A stretch of DNA of 64,000 bases from Kallotenue papyrolyticum (lineage in GTDB: Bacteria; Chloroflexota; Chloroflexia; Chloroflexales; Kallotenuaceae): assembly GCF_000526415.1 (NCBI RefSeq), contig NZ_JAGA01000001.1:186001-250000 (forward strand), in the 5' to 3' direction. Numbering within the stretch: position 1 is the first letter of the stretch; each line of letters opens with the position of its first letter. Positions 24,685 to 35,353 of the stretch are shown here, piece by piece. The notes under the pieces were generated by a model. It was given only the letters and a program-made list of their open reading frames with translations, made no database searches and was not told where the DNA came from. The position numbers and the translations under genes are program-made.

Positions 24685-26190
24685 TCAGCGTGCCGCCGCA
24701 CCATGAATCTGAAGCGTTGCCAGCGAATGGGGCGGCAGCTCCACGCGCCAGCCCTGGGCGCCATCGGCATGCACCTCCAGCGCGCGCGGTGCCACGGCCT
24801 CCGGCTGCTCCGGCGTATTGGTCGCACGTGGATCGTCGGCGCTCAAGAGTTGGCCCGTGGCCTCACCCCCAACCGGGCAGTGCAGCCGCACGCTCGCGCC
24901 GTGCCGGTAGTGGCGGTTGATCAGCGTGATCGTCAGGCGCTCGGCACTGCGTGAGGCGGTAGCGCTGACCGCCGGCGAACCGTCCGGCAGACTCAGGCTA
25001 TGTTCAACCGCGACCTGGAGCGCGGTCGCGCCCATGTGGGGTGCGTGCAGCCGGAAGGCATGGTAGGTGGGCGTGAGCCACATGCGCGGGCCGTCGGTCA
25101 TCACCACCGCCTGCAGCACATTGACGATCTGCGCCAGGTTGGCCAGCGTCAGCACCTGGCACTGACGGTGGAAGCCCTCCAGCGCGATGGCGGCTGCCAG
25201 CGCATCACGCAGCGTATTGGCCTGCTCATAGGTTGGTGGGGTGCGGCGCGGCACATCACCGGGACCCCAGTCGCGCGCTTCGGGGTGCCAGACGCCCCAC
25301 TCATCCAGCGCCACGCCGATGCGACGCGGACGCTGTGCTGCGCGGCTGGCGGCCTGGATGATCTCCGCTGTGCGTTGAATAAAGCGTTCGGTCTCCTGCG
25401 CTTCGGCCAGCAGCGCGTAATACTGCTCCTCGTTGAAGGACAGCTCCGGTCCGCCGTGCGTCCAGTAGTGGTGGATCGACAGGTGATCCATCAGCTCGAG
25501 ATGGTTAGCCAGCGTCTCCATGAAGATGGCGTTCCAACGATCATCGTAGCCGCAGGCCACCAGCTCGATCTGTGCGTCGACGTGGCGCAGCATCGTGGCG
25601 TAGCGCCGGTATTCCAGCGCGTAGCTCTGCGCGTCGTAGTTGCCGCCGCAGCCCCAGTTTTCGTTGCCCACCCCCCAGAGCCGCACGCCGAAGGGCTCCG
25701 GCGCGCCATTGGCCACGCGCAGTCGTCCCAGGGTCGTGCCCAGCGGGGTGTTGCAGTATTCCACCCAGTCGCACAGCTCCTGGGGCGAGCCGCTACCGAC
25801 GTTGCCGGCCAGGTAGGGCTCGGCGCCGATAGCGCGGCAGAACCAGAGAAATTCGTGGGTGCCGAGGCTATTGTCGTCCTCCACCTGCAGGCCGCAGGAC
25901 ATCCCCAGGCGGATCGGACGCTGATCCGCCGGGCCGATGCCGTCGCGCCAGTGGTAGTGGTCGGCGTAGCAGCCGCCGGGCCAGCGCAGCAGCGGCACGG
26001 GCAGGGCGCGCAGGGCACGCAGCACATCGCTGCGAAAGCCGTTTTGCTGCTCGATGTCGCTGCGCCCAGGCCCGACCCACAGACCATCATAGCAGCAGCG
26101 GCCCAGGTGTTCCGCAAAATGGCCATACAACCGTGGCGAAATGTGTCCAAGCGGGGCATCGGTGCGGATCGTCAGGACAGCGTCGCTCAT
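24685..26190 (-). CDS. Alpha-L-arabinofuranosidase, GH51 family
   Basis: Releases terminal arabinofuranosyl residues from arabinan or arabinoxylan fragments; 501 aa, usual length, no signal peptide, so intracellular as in most GH51. Motifs: RLYGHFAEHLG near 20, LRWPGGCYADHYHWRDGIGP near 70, acid/base Glu in GVGNENWGCGGN near 175, and nucleophile Glu in LDEWGVWH near 295. C-terminal beta domain follows (residues 380-500). AGGAG is 5 nt before the ATG. It depends on an importer for arabino-oligosaccharides, none of which is adjacent. Confidence 0.95.
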   Translation of the reverse strand: MSDAVLTIRTDAPLGHISPRLYGHFAEHLGRCCYDGLWVGPGRSDIEQQNGFRSDVLRALRALPVPLLRWPGGCYADHYHWRDGIGPADQRPIRLGMSCGLQVEDDNSLGTHEFLWFCRAIGAEPYLAGNVGSGSPQELCDWVEYCNTPLGTTLGRLRVANGAPEPFGVRLWGVGNENWGCGGNYDAQSYALEYRRYATMLRHVDAQIELVACGYDDRWNAIFMETLANHLELMDHLSIHHYWTHGGPELSFNEEQYYALLAEAQETERFIQRTAEIIQAASRAAQRPRRIGVALDEWGVWHPEARDWGPGDVPRRTPPTYEQANTLRDALAAAIALEGFHRQCQVLTLANLAQIVNVLQAVVMTDGPRMWLTPTYHAFRLHAPHMGATALQVAVEHSLSLPDGSPAVSATASRSAERLTITLINRHYRHGASVRLHCPVGGEATGQLLSADDPRATNTPEQPEAVAPRALEVHADGAQGWRVELPPHSLATLQIHGAAAR

Positions 26191-26352
26191 ACGTACTCCT
26201 GAGGCGAAATCGTCGGGTAATCGATCGCTCGCCGGCGTCGGCGTGAGGCGTGCCCAGGCCGTCGGGCACGCGCTGCGCAGGCCATTGTACCTAGCTTGTC
26301 AATACCGGGTGCGGCTGTCCGGCATGGTCGCAGCCTGGCAGCGCTTTTCTGT

Positions 26353-26358
26353 TATAAT
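26353..26358 (+). promoter_or_regulatory. -10 element before smc
   Basis: TATAAT 35 nt before the smc start; no matching -35 at 16-18 bp. The 26191-26393 gap contains nothing else that I can name. Confidence 0.45.
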
Positions 26359-26393
26359 CCCGCAGGATTCTGCGGACACACGATCAGGCGTGC

Positions 26394-29300
26394 ATGTATC
26401 TCAAACGGCTCGAAATCTTTGGTTTCAAGACCTTTGCGCAGCGCACGATCTTTGAATTCCCCCCCGGCGTGACGGCGATCGTCGGTCCCAACGGCAGCGG
26501 CAAGTCCAACGTGGCCGATGCGCTGCGCTGGGTGCTGGGCGAGCAGAGCTTCGCCAACCTGCGCGCCCGGCGCAGCGATGAGCTGATCTTCAGCGGCGGA
26601 CGCGGGCGGCCACCCAACGGCTTTGCCGAGGTGCTGCTGACGATCGACAACAGCGATCGGCTGCTTGATACTCCCTACGACGAAGTCACCATCGGGCGGC
26701 GCGCCTACCGCAGCGGCGAGAACGAATACACCATCAACCGCGCGCGCGTGCGCCTGCGCGATGTGCTCGATCTGCTCGCGCCGCTGGGCTCGTCCTATAC
26801 GCTGATCAACCAGGGCCTGGTCGATGCAGCCCTGGCGCTGCACCCCGAGGAGCGCCGCCGTCTCTTCGAGGATGCCGCCGAGATCGGCCCCTACCAGGCG
26901 CGCAAGCAGGAAGCCGAACGGCGGCTGCGCGAAACCGAAGCCAACCTGTTGCGGCTCAACGATCTGCTCAGCGAACTGGAACCGCAGCTCCGCACGCTCA
27001 AGCGTCAGGCGCGGGATGCCGAGGCGGTCGGCGCGGTAGAGGCCGAATTGCGCGCTCATCTGCAGCGCTTCTACCACCAGCAGTGGCTTGAGCTGAATGC
27101 GCGTCTCGCGCACGCCGAGCAGGCGGCGCAGGCAGCCGCGCAACGGTTGCAGGCAGCCCGTGCCGCGCGCGACGCGCTGCTGGCCGAGCTCCAAGCGGCG
27201 CGTGACCGGCTGCGTGACCGGCGCGTCGAGGTGGAGCAGCAGCGCTACATGCTGACCGAGCTGGAGCGGCAGCGCGAGTCGCTGGCGCGTGAGCTGGCGG
27301 TGGCTGCCGAACGCAGCGCCGGCTTCGAACAGCGCCGCAGCGAGCTGGCGCAACGACGGCGCGATCTCGATGCGCAGCGGGCAAGCATGCAGACGCGCAT
27401 CGCCGAGCTGGAAGCGCAGATCCGTCAGGCTGAAAGCGAGTTGGCGCAGGCGCGTGAACGCCTGGCGGCTGCCGATACCCGTCTGCGCCATGCTCAGCGC
27501 CAACGTCAGGAGGCAGAAACAGCAGCGCGCCTGCGCCGCGAAGAGTTGTTGCGTGCCCAGGCGCGGCTGGACACCGAACGGGCCCGCCAGGATGAGATCG
27601 CCGGACGGCTGGCAGCCGTGCAACGCGAGCTGACGACCCTGGCTGATGCGCAGGCGCGGGCGCGCGCGCAGATCGCGGCGCGGGGCGCGGCGCTGGCCGA
27701 GGCGCAGACGGCACTTGAGGCCGCCGAACAGGCGCTTGAGGCCGCTGAGCAACGTCTTGAGCACCAACGCAGCGCCCTGGAGCGACTACGCGAGTCGCGC
27801 GCGATGCTGGACGAACAGAGCGTTGCGGCGCGCAGACGCTTCAGTGAATTGCAAACGCGCTACGAAACGCTGCAGCGCATGGCGCGCTCCTACGATGGCA
27901 CATTTGCCGGCGTGCGCGCCGCAATGCAATGGGCCGAACGTGCGGGACGCGCCGGCTTTGCCCTGGTCTCGTCGTTGTTGCGTGTGCCTGCTGAGCTGGA
28001 GATGGCCATCGAAGTGGCGCTGGGCGCGCGTCTGCAGCAGATCGTCGTCGAGCGTTGGGAGGATGCCGAGGCGGCGATCGCGCATCTCAAGCGCAGCAAC
28101 GCCGGACGGGCGACCTTTTTGCCGCTGGATAGCCTGCGCGTTGGACGCAGCGCTGACGCGCCGCGCCTGGATGGCATCCGTGGCGTCGCTGCCGACCTGG
28201 TCGAGGTCGATGCGCGCTATGCGCTGGTGGCGAGGTATCTGCTGGGTCGCACGCTGATCGCCGAAGACCTGCCGGCCGCGCGGCGCGCGCTGGCACAGCT
28301 TGAGGGCGGCTGGACGATCGTAACCCTGGGCGGTGAGCAGGTCGCTGCCGGCGGCGCGCTGACCGGCGGTGCGGCAACACGCGAAAGTGGTACGCTCCGG
28401 CGCGAACGCGAGCTGCGCGAACTGCCGGCCCAGGTTGCAGCCGCCCAGGCTGACGTGGAGCGCCTGCAACGCGAGCGCGAGCGTCTGACGCGCGAGATCG
28501 AACAGGCCCAGAGCGCGATTCGCGCCGCTGAACAGGGCTTGCGCGACGCGCGCAGCACGCGTGAGACGCGCCAACGCGCGCTTGAAGCCCAACGCCGCGA
28601 GGTGCATCGCGCTGAGGATGAGCTGGTGGCGCTGCACCGTCGCCAGGCGGCGCTCACCGGTGAGATGGCCACGCTGGAGCAGCGTGTGCAGCAGGTCGCC
28701 GCGGCGATCGCCGCGGCTGCAACCGCGCTCCGCGAAGCCGAAGCAGCCGCCCAGGCGGCGCAGACGCTGTTGGACGAACATCTCGCCCGGTTTGGCGAAG
28801 AGGAGCCCGAGCTGCAGGCGCAGCGCGCCGAGGTGGTGCGGCGCGAAACCGCGTTACAGGCGGCGCAGGCCGAGCTGCGCGCCGCGCGCGACGCGCTCGG
28901 TCGTGTGGAGCGCGCGCGCGCCCATCTGGAGCAGCAGTGGACGCTCCAGATCGAGGAGGAACATGCCCTGCGCGTGCAGATCGAGACCGGCCAGGGCGCG
29001 CAGCTCCAGCTCGACGAGCAGGTGGCTCTGGCGCGCAGCCACCAGCGCGCGGCGGAAGCCGAGCTGCAGCAGGCTGAGCAGGCTGTCGAGGCGCTCGCAG
29101 CGCGCGAACAGTCCCTGACGGCTGAGCTGTTGGCGCTGGAAACGACTCATGCCGAAGCGCAGATCGAGGTTGAACGCCGCCGCGGTGAACGCGATCTGTT
29201 GTGGGAGCGTGCTGCCGAGGATAACATCGACCCTGAGCAACTCACGGACGAGGCGGCGCCGCTCGACGGCGTGGACGCGCTGCCACTGGCCGAGTTGCCG

Positions 29301-29993
29301 CAACGTATCGAACAGCTCCGGGCGCGCCTGCGGCGCATGGGACCAGTCAACGCGCTGGCTCCCGCCGAGTACCGTGCCGTCCAAGAGCGCTACGACTTCC
29401 TGACGACGCAACTGGCCGATGTCCGTTCCGCTGCGCAAGCCTTGCGCGAGGCGATCGCTCAGCTCGATCAGGTGATGCAGACGCGCTTCACCACCACCTT
29501 CACCGCCGTGGCGCGCGAGTTCAGCCGTACCTTCACCGAGCTCTTCGGCGGAGGCTCGGCGCGCCTGGTGTTGCTCGAGGACCGCGACGCTACCGCTTCC
29601 CAGGGCGTGGAGATCGTGGTACAGCCGCCGGGCAAGCGCCAGCTCAACCTGCAACTGCTCTCCGGCGGCGAGCGCGCCCTGACGGCGGTCGCGCTGCTGT
29701 TCGCGATCCTCAGGGTGAATCCCAGCCCGTTCTGTATGCTGGACGAGGTCGATGCTGCGCTGGATGAGGCCAACGTGGTGCGCTTCCGTGAGGCGTTGCT
29801 GGAGCTGGCGCAGCGCACACAATTCATCCTGATCACGCACAATCGCGGCACGGTCGAGGCGGCCAATACGCTCTACGGCATCACCATGGGCGACGATAGC
29901 GCCTCGCGGGTGGTGTCGTTACGGCTGGAAGAGATTGATGCTGATGGCACGCTGACGTTGGCAAGCGTGCCCGCCGGTGACCGATCTGCCTAG
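26394..29993 (+). CDS. smc: Chromosome segregation ATPase SMC
   Basis: Chromosome-condensing ATPase, 1199 aa, the usual bacterial length. N-terminal ATPase half with Walker A GPNGSGKSN (31-39), then coiled coil (about 165-500), hinge (about 510-660, with the GGAL-type loop GGEQVAAGGALTGGAA near 640-655), second coiled coil (about 670-1010), then the C-terminal ATPase half with signature LSGGERALTA and Walker B CMLDEVDAALDEANV. The coiled coils are Ala/Arg/Glu/Gln-rich. It would work with ScpA/ScpB, not in this window. The TATAAT at 26353 is a likely promoter element. Confidence 0.97.
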   Translation: MYLKRLEIFGFKTFAQRTIFEFPPGVTAIVGPNGSGKSNVADALRWVLGEQSFANLRARRSDELIFSGGRGRPPNGFAEVLLTIDNSDRLLDTPYDEVTIGRRAYRSGENEYTINRARVRLRDVLDLLAPLGSSYTLINQGLVDAALALHPEERRRLFEDAAEIGPYQARKQEAERRLRETEANLLRLNDLLSELEPQLRTLKRQARDAEAVGAVEAELRAHLQRFYHQQWLELNARLAHAEQAAQAAAQRLQAARAARDALLAELQAARDRLRDRRVEVEQQRYMLTELERQRESLARELAVAAERSAGFEQRRSELAQRRRDLDAQRASMQTRIAELEAQIRQAESELAQARERLAAADTRLRHAQRQRQEAETAARLRREELLRAQARLDTERARQDEIAGRLAAVQRELTTLADAQARARAQIAARGAALAEAQTALEAAEQALEAAEQRLEHQRSALERLRESRAMLDEQSVAARRRFSELQTRYETLQRMARSYDGTFAGVRAAMQWAERAGRAGFALVSSLLRVPAELEMAIEVALGARLQQIVVERWEDAEAAIAHLKRSNAGRATFLPLDSLRVGRSADAPRLDGIRGVAADLVEVDARYALVARYLLGRTLIAEDLPAARRALAQLEGGWTIVTLGGEQVAAGGALTGGAATRESGTLRRERELRELPAQVAAAQADVERLQRERERLTREIEQAQSAIRAAEQGLRDARSTRETRQRALEAQRREVHRAEDELVALHRRQAALTGEMATLEQRVQQVAAAIAAAATALREAEAAAQAAQTLLDEHLARFGEEEPELQAQRAEVVRRETALQAAQAELRAARDALGRVERARAHLEQQWTLQIEEEHALRVQIETGQGAQLQLDEQVALARSHQRAAEAELQQAEQAVEALAAREQSLTAELLALETTHAEAQIEVERRRGERDLLWERAAEDNIDPEQLTDEAAPLDGVDALPLAELPQRIEQLRARLRRMGPVNALAPAEYRAVQERYDFLTTQLADVRSAAQALREAIAQLDQVMQTRFTTTFTAVAREFSRTFTELFGGGSARLVLLEDRDATASQGVEIVVQPPGKRQLNLQLLSGGERALTAVALLFAILRVNPSPFCMLDEVDAALDEANVVRFREALLELAQRTQFILITHNRGTVEAANTLYGITMGDDSASRVVSLRLEEIDADGTLTLASVPAGDRSA

Positions 29994-30047
29994 CATGTGC
30001 TGCGTCGATGGTTCTGGCAAACAGAGGACGCATGGCGGCGCGCCCTC

Positions 30048-30056
30048 TGCTACAGT
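30048..30056 (+). promoter_or_regulatory. Extended -10 promoter
   Basis: TGCTACAGT 33 nt before the flippase-like gene; no clear -35. Confidence 0.4.
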
Positions 30057-30089
30057 GAGCACATCTAAAAGAGGGGAAGAGCGAAGCGT

Positions 30090-31193
30090 ATGACTGGACT
30101 GGAACGCGCGGCTCGCCAGCAGGAGACGCGCCAGGGGATGGTAGGATGGTTGGGCCGACACTGGCGCGCGCTGCTGGGCGGCGCGATCGTGCTGGCGCTG
30201 GTGCTGGTGATCTGGCGGCATGCACACGAACTGGGCGAGGCGGCGCGTCTGCTGCGGCGGGCGCATCCGGTCTGGTTTGTTGGCGCGCTGCTGGTCCAGG
30301 CACTGGTCTATCTGTGCTTCGCCACGGTGTACTATCGCGGCCTGCACCTGCTGGGCTACCATCTGCGCCTGCTGGCGCTCTACCCCGTGGCCTTCGTCGC
30401 CATCTTTCTGGGGCGCGCTTTTCCAATGGGCGGCACCAGCACCTTTGCCTTTCTGCTCTACCAGTTACGGCGGCGCGGTGTTCCTGATGGCATCGGTGCG
30501 GTGACCGTCACGCTGGATGGCCTGTCATACCTGCTGGCGTTTCTGGCCCTGTTGGGCGCGGGCTTCCTGTACCTGTTCACCCATGGCGAGCTGCGTTTGA
30601 ACGAGGTGCTGTTTGTCGCGCTGGTGACATTGGCCATCTTGGGCCTGGCCATGTACGTCTGGGGTCTCTCGCGCGATCGTGCCCTGCTGACGCGCCGCGC
30701 GCTGGCGCTCAAAGACGGCATGGCCCGGCTGCTGCGCCGCTCGTGGGGCGACACCAAAGTGCTGACCTTTATCGCCGAGCTGTACGAGGGCGGGGCGCTG
30801 ATCAGCCGCAACCGCTTCGGCTTTGTGCAGTTGGTCGCGCTGCACCTGGTTGCGCTGCTGCTCGATTGCCTGACGCTGCTGTTGCTGTTCTGGACTGTGG
30901 GCGAATGGCCACACCTTTCGGTGGTGTTGTTGAGCTATGGCCTGGCCTACTTCGTCAGCACGCTCTCATCGCTGCCGGGCGGTGGTGGCACCTTTGAAGC
31001 CGCAATGACCGTAACCATGGTGACGCTCGGCGTTGATCGACCGGTCGCCCTGTCGGTGACGCTGCTGTACCGCCTGCTGGCCTTCTGGCTACCGCTGGGT
31101 ATTTCGGTGTTGGTGTATCGCCGCGTGCACTACCACAACGATACCCTCTCGCGTCGCCACGAGGCGCTGGATTCGACGACCACGCTCCGCTGA
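30090..31193 (+). CDS. Flippase-like / UPF0104 membrane protein (LPG synthase transmembrane domain)
   Basis: 367-residue polytopic protein resembling the transmembrane domain of lysylphosphatidylglycerol synthase (MprF; UPF0104). About eight hydrophobic helices, with conserved FPMGGTSTFAFLLYQLRRRGV near residue 115 and SSLPGGGGTFEAAMTVTMVTLG near 292 (landmark PGGGGTFEAA). There is no aminoacyl-transferase domain, so it is a flippase-type protein only, perhaps moving lipids or polyprenyl-linked sugars. It follows smc by 96 nt but has its own -10. Confidence 0.85.
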   Translation: MTGLERAARQQETRQGMVGWLGRHWRALLGGAIVLALVLVIWRHAHELGEAARLLRRAHPVWFVGALLVQALVYLCFATVYYRGLHLLGYHLRLLALYPVAFVAIFLGRAFPMGGTSTFAFLLYQLRRRGVPDGIGAVTVTLDGLSYLLAFLALLGAGFLYLFTHGELRLNEVLFVALVTLAILGLAMYVWGLSRDRALLTRRALALKDGMARLLRRSWGDTKVLTFIAELYEGGALISRNRFGFVQLVALHLVALLLDCLTLLLLFWTVGEWPHLSVVLLSYGLAYFVSTLSSLPGGGGTFEAAMTVTMVTLGVDRPVALSVTLLYRLLAFWLPLGISVLVYRRVHYHNDTLSRRHEALDSTTTLR

Positions 31194-31313
31194 GCAGACG
31201 TCGGCTGAGTTGACGACTCTGCTGAGTGCGGTTAAGCTTATACCCCGAGCCAGAGGGTGCCCGGTTGCACCCGTCATGATCCGTTCCCAGGCTGGAAAGG
31301 AGAACCCCCTGCC

Positions 31314-32180
31314 ATGCTTGCTCGACGCCCAGTTGCGTATGTGCTCGTGCTGGCGCTGACCCTGGTGCTCGCGCTGGTGTTGCCCGCTCCCGCCACGATC
31401 GCTGCCGGACCTCCCGCGCTCTCGCTGCCGATTCCTCCCGGTGAGACCTGGAAGATCATCCAGGGCTACAACTGTGGTACCCACGCCGGCTACGATAAAA
31501 ACGCCATCGATCTGGTCAATGCCAACGGTCGCACGCGCGGCGCGCCGATTCGCGCGGCTGCCGACGGCACCTACTGGTGGTGGGGGGACAAAGGCGGCAC
31601 GGTTATTCTGTCGCACGGCGGCGGCTATTACACGATGTATACCCATCTCGAAAGTCGCGTACCCTTCAGCAAAGGCGCTGCTGTCAAGCGCGGCGAGGTG
31701 ATCGGCACGGCCGGCGCGGCGGGCACGGTGTACTCCAATCCGCATCTCCATTTTGAGCTGTTCTACGGCGAAGGGCCTGCCGCCAGCAACCGGCGTACCC
31801 TTCCGCTCAGCTTTGTGGAGGGCTACCAGCTGCCCAACAGCGGCACGTGCAACGAGCACATGGGTGTGCGTCTGACGGCCTCAGGTCGCACAGCGGCGGC
31901 GGCCAACCCTGCGACGCAGCCGACACCGCCGCGTCTGCTCGACCCCGGCCAGGGCCGCTACCAGATCGTGCGCTGGCATCCGGGCGAGTCGCCGGTGGGT
32001 GTTAAGGGCTATCAGATCTATGTTGGGCCGGACCCTGAGGGTACGGGCGAATGGTTTGTGGCTGAGCCACAGGTGGCGCTGCCCGACCTGGCGCCGGGCC
32101 GTACCTACGTGCGCGCGCGCACTATCGATCAGGCCGATAACACCTCGGCGTGGGTGACGCTGCTGACCATCGATCGCTAG
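31314..32180 (+). CDS. Secreted M23 peptidase with C-terminal FN3-like domain
   Basis: 288 aa. Signal peptide (hydrophobic residues 8-22, cleavage near AAG, about 27-28). M23 fold between about 40 and 175 with zinc ligands: His and Asp in NCGTHAGYDKNAIDL, and HLHFEL near 145 (HxH). The Asn/Cys pairs NCG and CNEH are unusual. The last 90 residues form a fibronectin-III-like module (landmark GVKGYQIYVGPDPEGTGEWF). The start follows AAAGGAG at 11 nt, slightly long. Likely a peptidoglycan or peptide hydrolase acting outside the cell. Confidence 0.88.
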   Translation: MLARRPVAYVLVLALTLVLALVLPAPATIAAGPPALSLPIPPGETWKIIQGYNCGTHAGYDKNAIDLVNANGRTRGAPIRAAADGTYWWWGDKGGTVILSHGGGYYTMYTHLESRVPFSKGAAVKRGEVIGTAGAAGTVYSNPHLHFELFYGEGPAASNRRTLPLSFVEGYQLPNSGTCNEHMGVRLTASGRTAAAANPATQPTPPRLLDPGQGRYQIVRWHPGESPVGVKGYQIYVGPDPEGTGEWFVAEPQVALPDLAPGRTYVRARTIDQADNTSAWVTLLTIDR

Positions 32181-32231
32181 CCGGGCCCGACCAGTCGGAG
32201 CACAGAGCTCCGGCTGGTGGTCGGACGCGCT

Positions 32232-32933
32232 TCAGGGCGTGGCCTGCTCCTTGAGTTTGCGCTCCACGAGGCCGGTGAAGACCTGGGTCGCCTGCGCGCC
32301 GCTGAGCAGGGTGTCCTGAATGATGAAGGTTGGCGTGCCGGTGAAGCCCAGACGCAGCGCTTCAGTCACGTTGAGTTCCACGTTGGCGCGAAACCGGCCA
32401 TTGTCCAGGCACTGTTGGAAGGCTGCCGTGTCGAGCTGCAGCTCATCGGCATAGCCTCGGAAGGTAGCCCGTGCGGTGTCGGGGGAGGCGGACCACTCCT
32501 CCGGCGCGGCGAACAGGCGCTCATGCATCTCCCAGTAGCGGCCCTGTGCCCCCGCGCATTCGGCGGCTTCGGCGGCCAGTGGCGCCTGAGGGTGCAGCTC
32601 AACGATCGGAAAATCCTTGAAGACGTAGAACAGTTTGCCGCTGTCGATATAGCGCTGCTTCAGTTCAGGAAAGGTATCGTTGGCATAGGCGCGGCAGAAC
32701 GGGCAGCCGTAGTCCGAGAACTCGATCATCGTGACTGGCGCGGCGGGGTCGCCGCGCGTGGCGTGTGGCTCGCCGCTGAGCTCCAGGCGCGCCATGGTCG
32801 GCGTAGTCAGCCCATCGGTCGTCGTGGGCGTGCTGGCTGTGGGGGATGGATCGTCGCTGACCGAGCGGACCGCAGCGCAGCCACCGAGCAAGGCGATCAA
32901 CGCGAGCAGGGTGAGGGTACGATACGGCCTCAC
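32232..32933 (-). CDS. DsbA-like thioredoxin-fold lipoprotein
   Basis: 233 aa. Lipoprotein signal with LLGGC lipobox (Cys about 19), a Thr/Pro/Ser-rich linker to about 45, then a thioredoxin-like fold of the Thioredoxin_4 group: EFSDYGCPFCRAYANDTFP (active-site CPFC near 76-79), FKDFPIVELH, and the cis-Pro loop GTPTFII near 199. Predicted thiol oxidase/isomerase at the outer face of the membrane. Its start overlaps the GNAT stop by ATGA, so the two are co-translated. Confidence 0.92.
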   Translation of the reverse strand: MRPYRTLTLLALIALLGGCAAVRSVSDDPSPTASTPTTTDGLTTPTMARLELSGEPHATRGDPAAPVTMIEFSDYGCPFCRAYANDTFPELKQRYIDSGKLFYVFKDFPIVELHPQAPLAAEAAECAGAQGRYWEMHERLFAAPEEWSASPDTARATFRGYADELQLDTAAFQQCLDNGRFRANVELNVTEALRLGFTGTPTFIIQDTLLSGAQATQVFTGLVERKLKEQATP

Positions 32934-33448
32934 GGCTGGGCCTCCCGCGTCTCGTTCTGCTGAGCGCAGGGGGCTTCCACCGGTGAGTCATGGGCGGCAG
33001 CCAGTGGCCGTTTCAACAGTAGCGAGCCGGTCTCGCTGAAGCCGAAGCGTTGGTACAGCCGCCTGGCAGCAGTGTTCGCCGCGCGCACGTCGAGCATCAC
33101 ATACTCGCTGTTCTGGCCTGCAGCACGTTGCAGAGCGTAGTCGAGCATGCGCGTGCCGATGCCGCGTCCGCGGACATGCTGCGCCAGGTAAAAATCTTCC
33201 AGATAGGCGTATGGCCGGGCCTGCCAGGTAGAAAGGCGATAGGCGATCTGCAGGCAGCCGACAGCTTCGCCATCGATCGTTGCCAGCAGAAAGTCGCTGG
33301 CGCCGGTGGTTAGCAGGGCTTCAACGACGGTGGCGATCTCGTCGATGGTCGCCGGCGTGGCGCCCTCTTCGCGAGCCAGTGCCTGAATCAGGGGAGCCAG
33401 GCGCGCTGCATGCTCCGGGCGGCACAGTTCGATCAACAGATGTGGCAT
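32930..33448 (-). CDS. GNAT-family N-acetyltransferase
   Basis: 172-residue acetyl-CoA-dependent acyltransferase. GNAT fold visible from the beta4-alpha3 acetyl-CoA motif VRGRGIGTRMLDYAL (landmark RGRGIG, near 92-97) and the C-terminal NTAARRLYQRFGF (near 126-138). AGGAAACACCC precedes the ATG at 33448. It overlaps the DsbA-like gene (4 nt). Target unknown: single-domain GNATs acetylate small amines, peptides or ribosomal proteins. Confidence 0.9.
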   Translation of the reverse strand: MPHLLIELCRPEHAARLAPLIQALAREEGATPATIDEIATVVEALLTTGASDFLLATIDGEAVGCLQIAYRLSTWQARPYAYLEDFYLAQHVRGRGIGTRMLDYALQRAAGQNSEYVMLDVRAANTAARRLYQRFGFSETGSLLLKRPLAAAHDSPVEAPCAQQNETREAQP

Positions 33449-33495
33449 GGGTGTTTCCTGGTTGAGTCGTCCAGCGCGGTTGTCCGTTGTGCAGC

Positions 33496-33501
33496 ATTAT
33501 A
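33496..33501 (-). promoter_or_regulatory. -10 element of GNAT/DsbA unit
   Basis: TATAAT read on the minus strand, about 47 nt before the GNAT start; a TTGACA lies closer in, at too short a spacing to be its -35. Confidence 0.4.
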
Positions 33502-33536
33502 CCCGTGCTGTTGTCAACTGACACGGCGGGCCCGAC

Positions 33537-33565
33537 TTGCACGAATGCCGTATGCGCGGTATACT
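33537..33565 (+). promoter_or_regulatory. Promoter of zinc-ribbon gene
   Basis: TTGCAC (33537-33542), 17 bp, TATACT (33560-33565). The expected transcript has a leader of about 85 nt that contains the hairpin at 33608. Confidence 0.65.
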
Positions 33566-33607
33566 GTGCCCTACCTGATACGGCAGAGATTAGCCACAAG
33601 AGCAGTG

Positions 33608-33638
33608 AACGCTCACCCGATTGCGGGTGGGCGTTTTT
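33608..33638 (+). terminator. Intrinsic terminator in the leader (possible attenuator)
   Basis: Stem AACGC-CACCCG / CGGGTG-GCGTT around ATTG with run TTTTT at the 3' side, entirely upstream of the start codon at 33658 and downstream of its promoter. This arrangement fits termination-control of the following gene. Confidence 0.6.
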
Positions 33639-33657
33639 GTAGTGAAGGAGGCAGGCG

Positions 33658-33858
33658 ATGGAAACCAGGGTTTTGAACGCGCTGCTCTGTCCAAGCTGTG
33701 GTCTGCAGCTTGAGTCGGATGAATCCGGCTTCCGTTGCATAGAGCATGGCCTGTGGCTGATGTATGGCGAGCGACTGCTGGTGCACGCGCCCAGCGAAGA
33801 GTACAAACTGCGCGATCGCTTCACCATGCCGTGGGAGACTCCCGTTCGGTTGGCCTAG
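33658..33858 (+). CDS. Small zinc-ribbon protein, Trm112-like
   Basis: 66 residues. Two cysteines in LLCPSCG (10-13), a third in FRCIEHG near 24, then an aromatic segment GERLLVHAPSEEYKLRDRF. This resembles the Trm112/UPF0434 type of zinc-binding module, which often helps methyltransferases, but only three metal ligands are clear (a fourth may be His). GGAGG is before the ATG. Sits alone behind its own promoter and a leader terminator. Confidence 0.6.
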   Translation: METRVLNALLCPSCGLQLESDESGFRCIEHGLWLMYGERLLVHAPSEEYKLRDRFTMPWETPVRLA

Positions 33859-33871
33859 GCTGCCGTTCCGG

Positions 33872-33897
33872 CAGCAGCGTTGCTGCTGGAGATTTTT
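33872..33897 (+). terminator. Intrinsic terminator of zinc-ribbon gene
   Basis: CAGCAGC-GTT-GCTGCTG stem followed by GAGATTTTT; 13 nt past the stop. The convergent thiE begins at 33912. Confidence 0.65.
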
Positions 33898-33911
33898 CCC
33901 TTGGGCTTGGC

Positions 33912-35335
<1,424 letters not shown>

Positions 35336-35353
35336 TCACTCCTCGATGCTGTG

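Noticed and set aside
31210-31244. TTGACG...TATACC as promoter of the M23 peptidase.
   Set aside because: Spacing is about 23 bp; no good alternative -10 at 17 bp except a weak TAAGCT.
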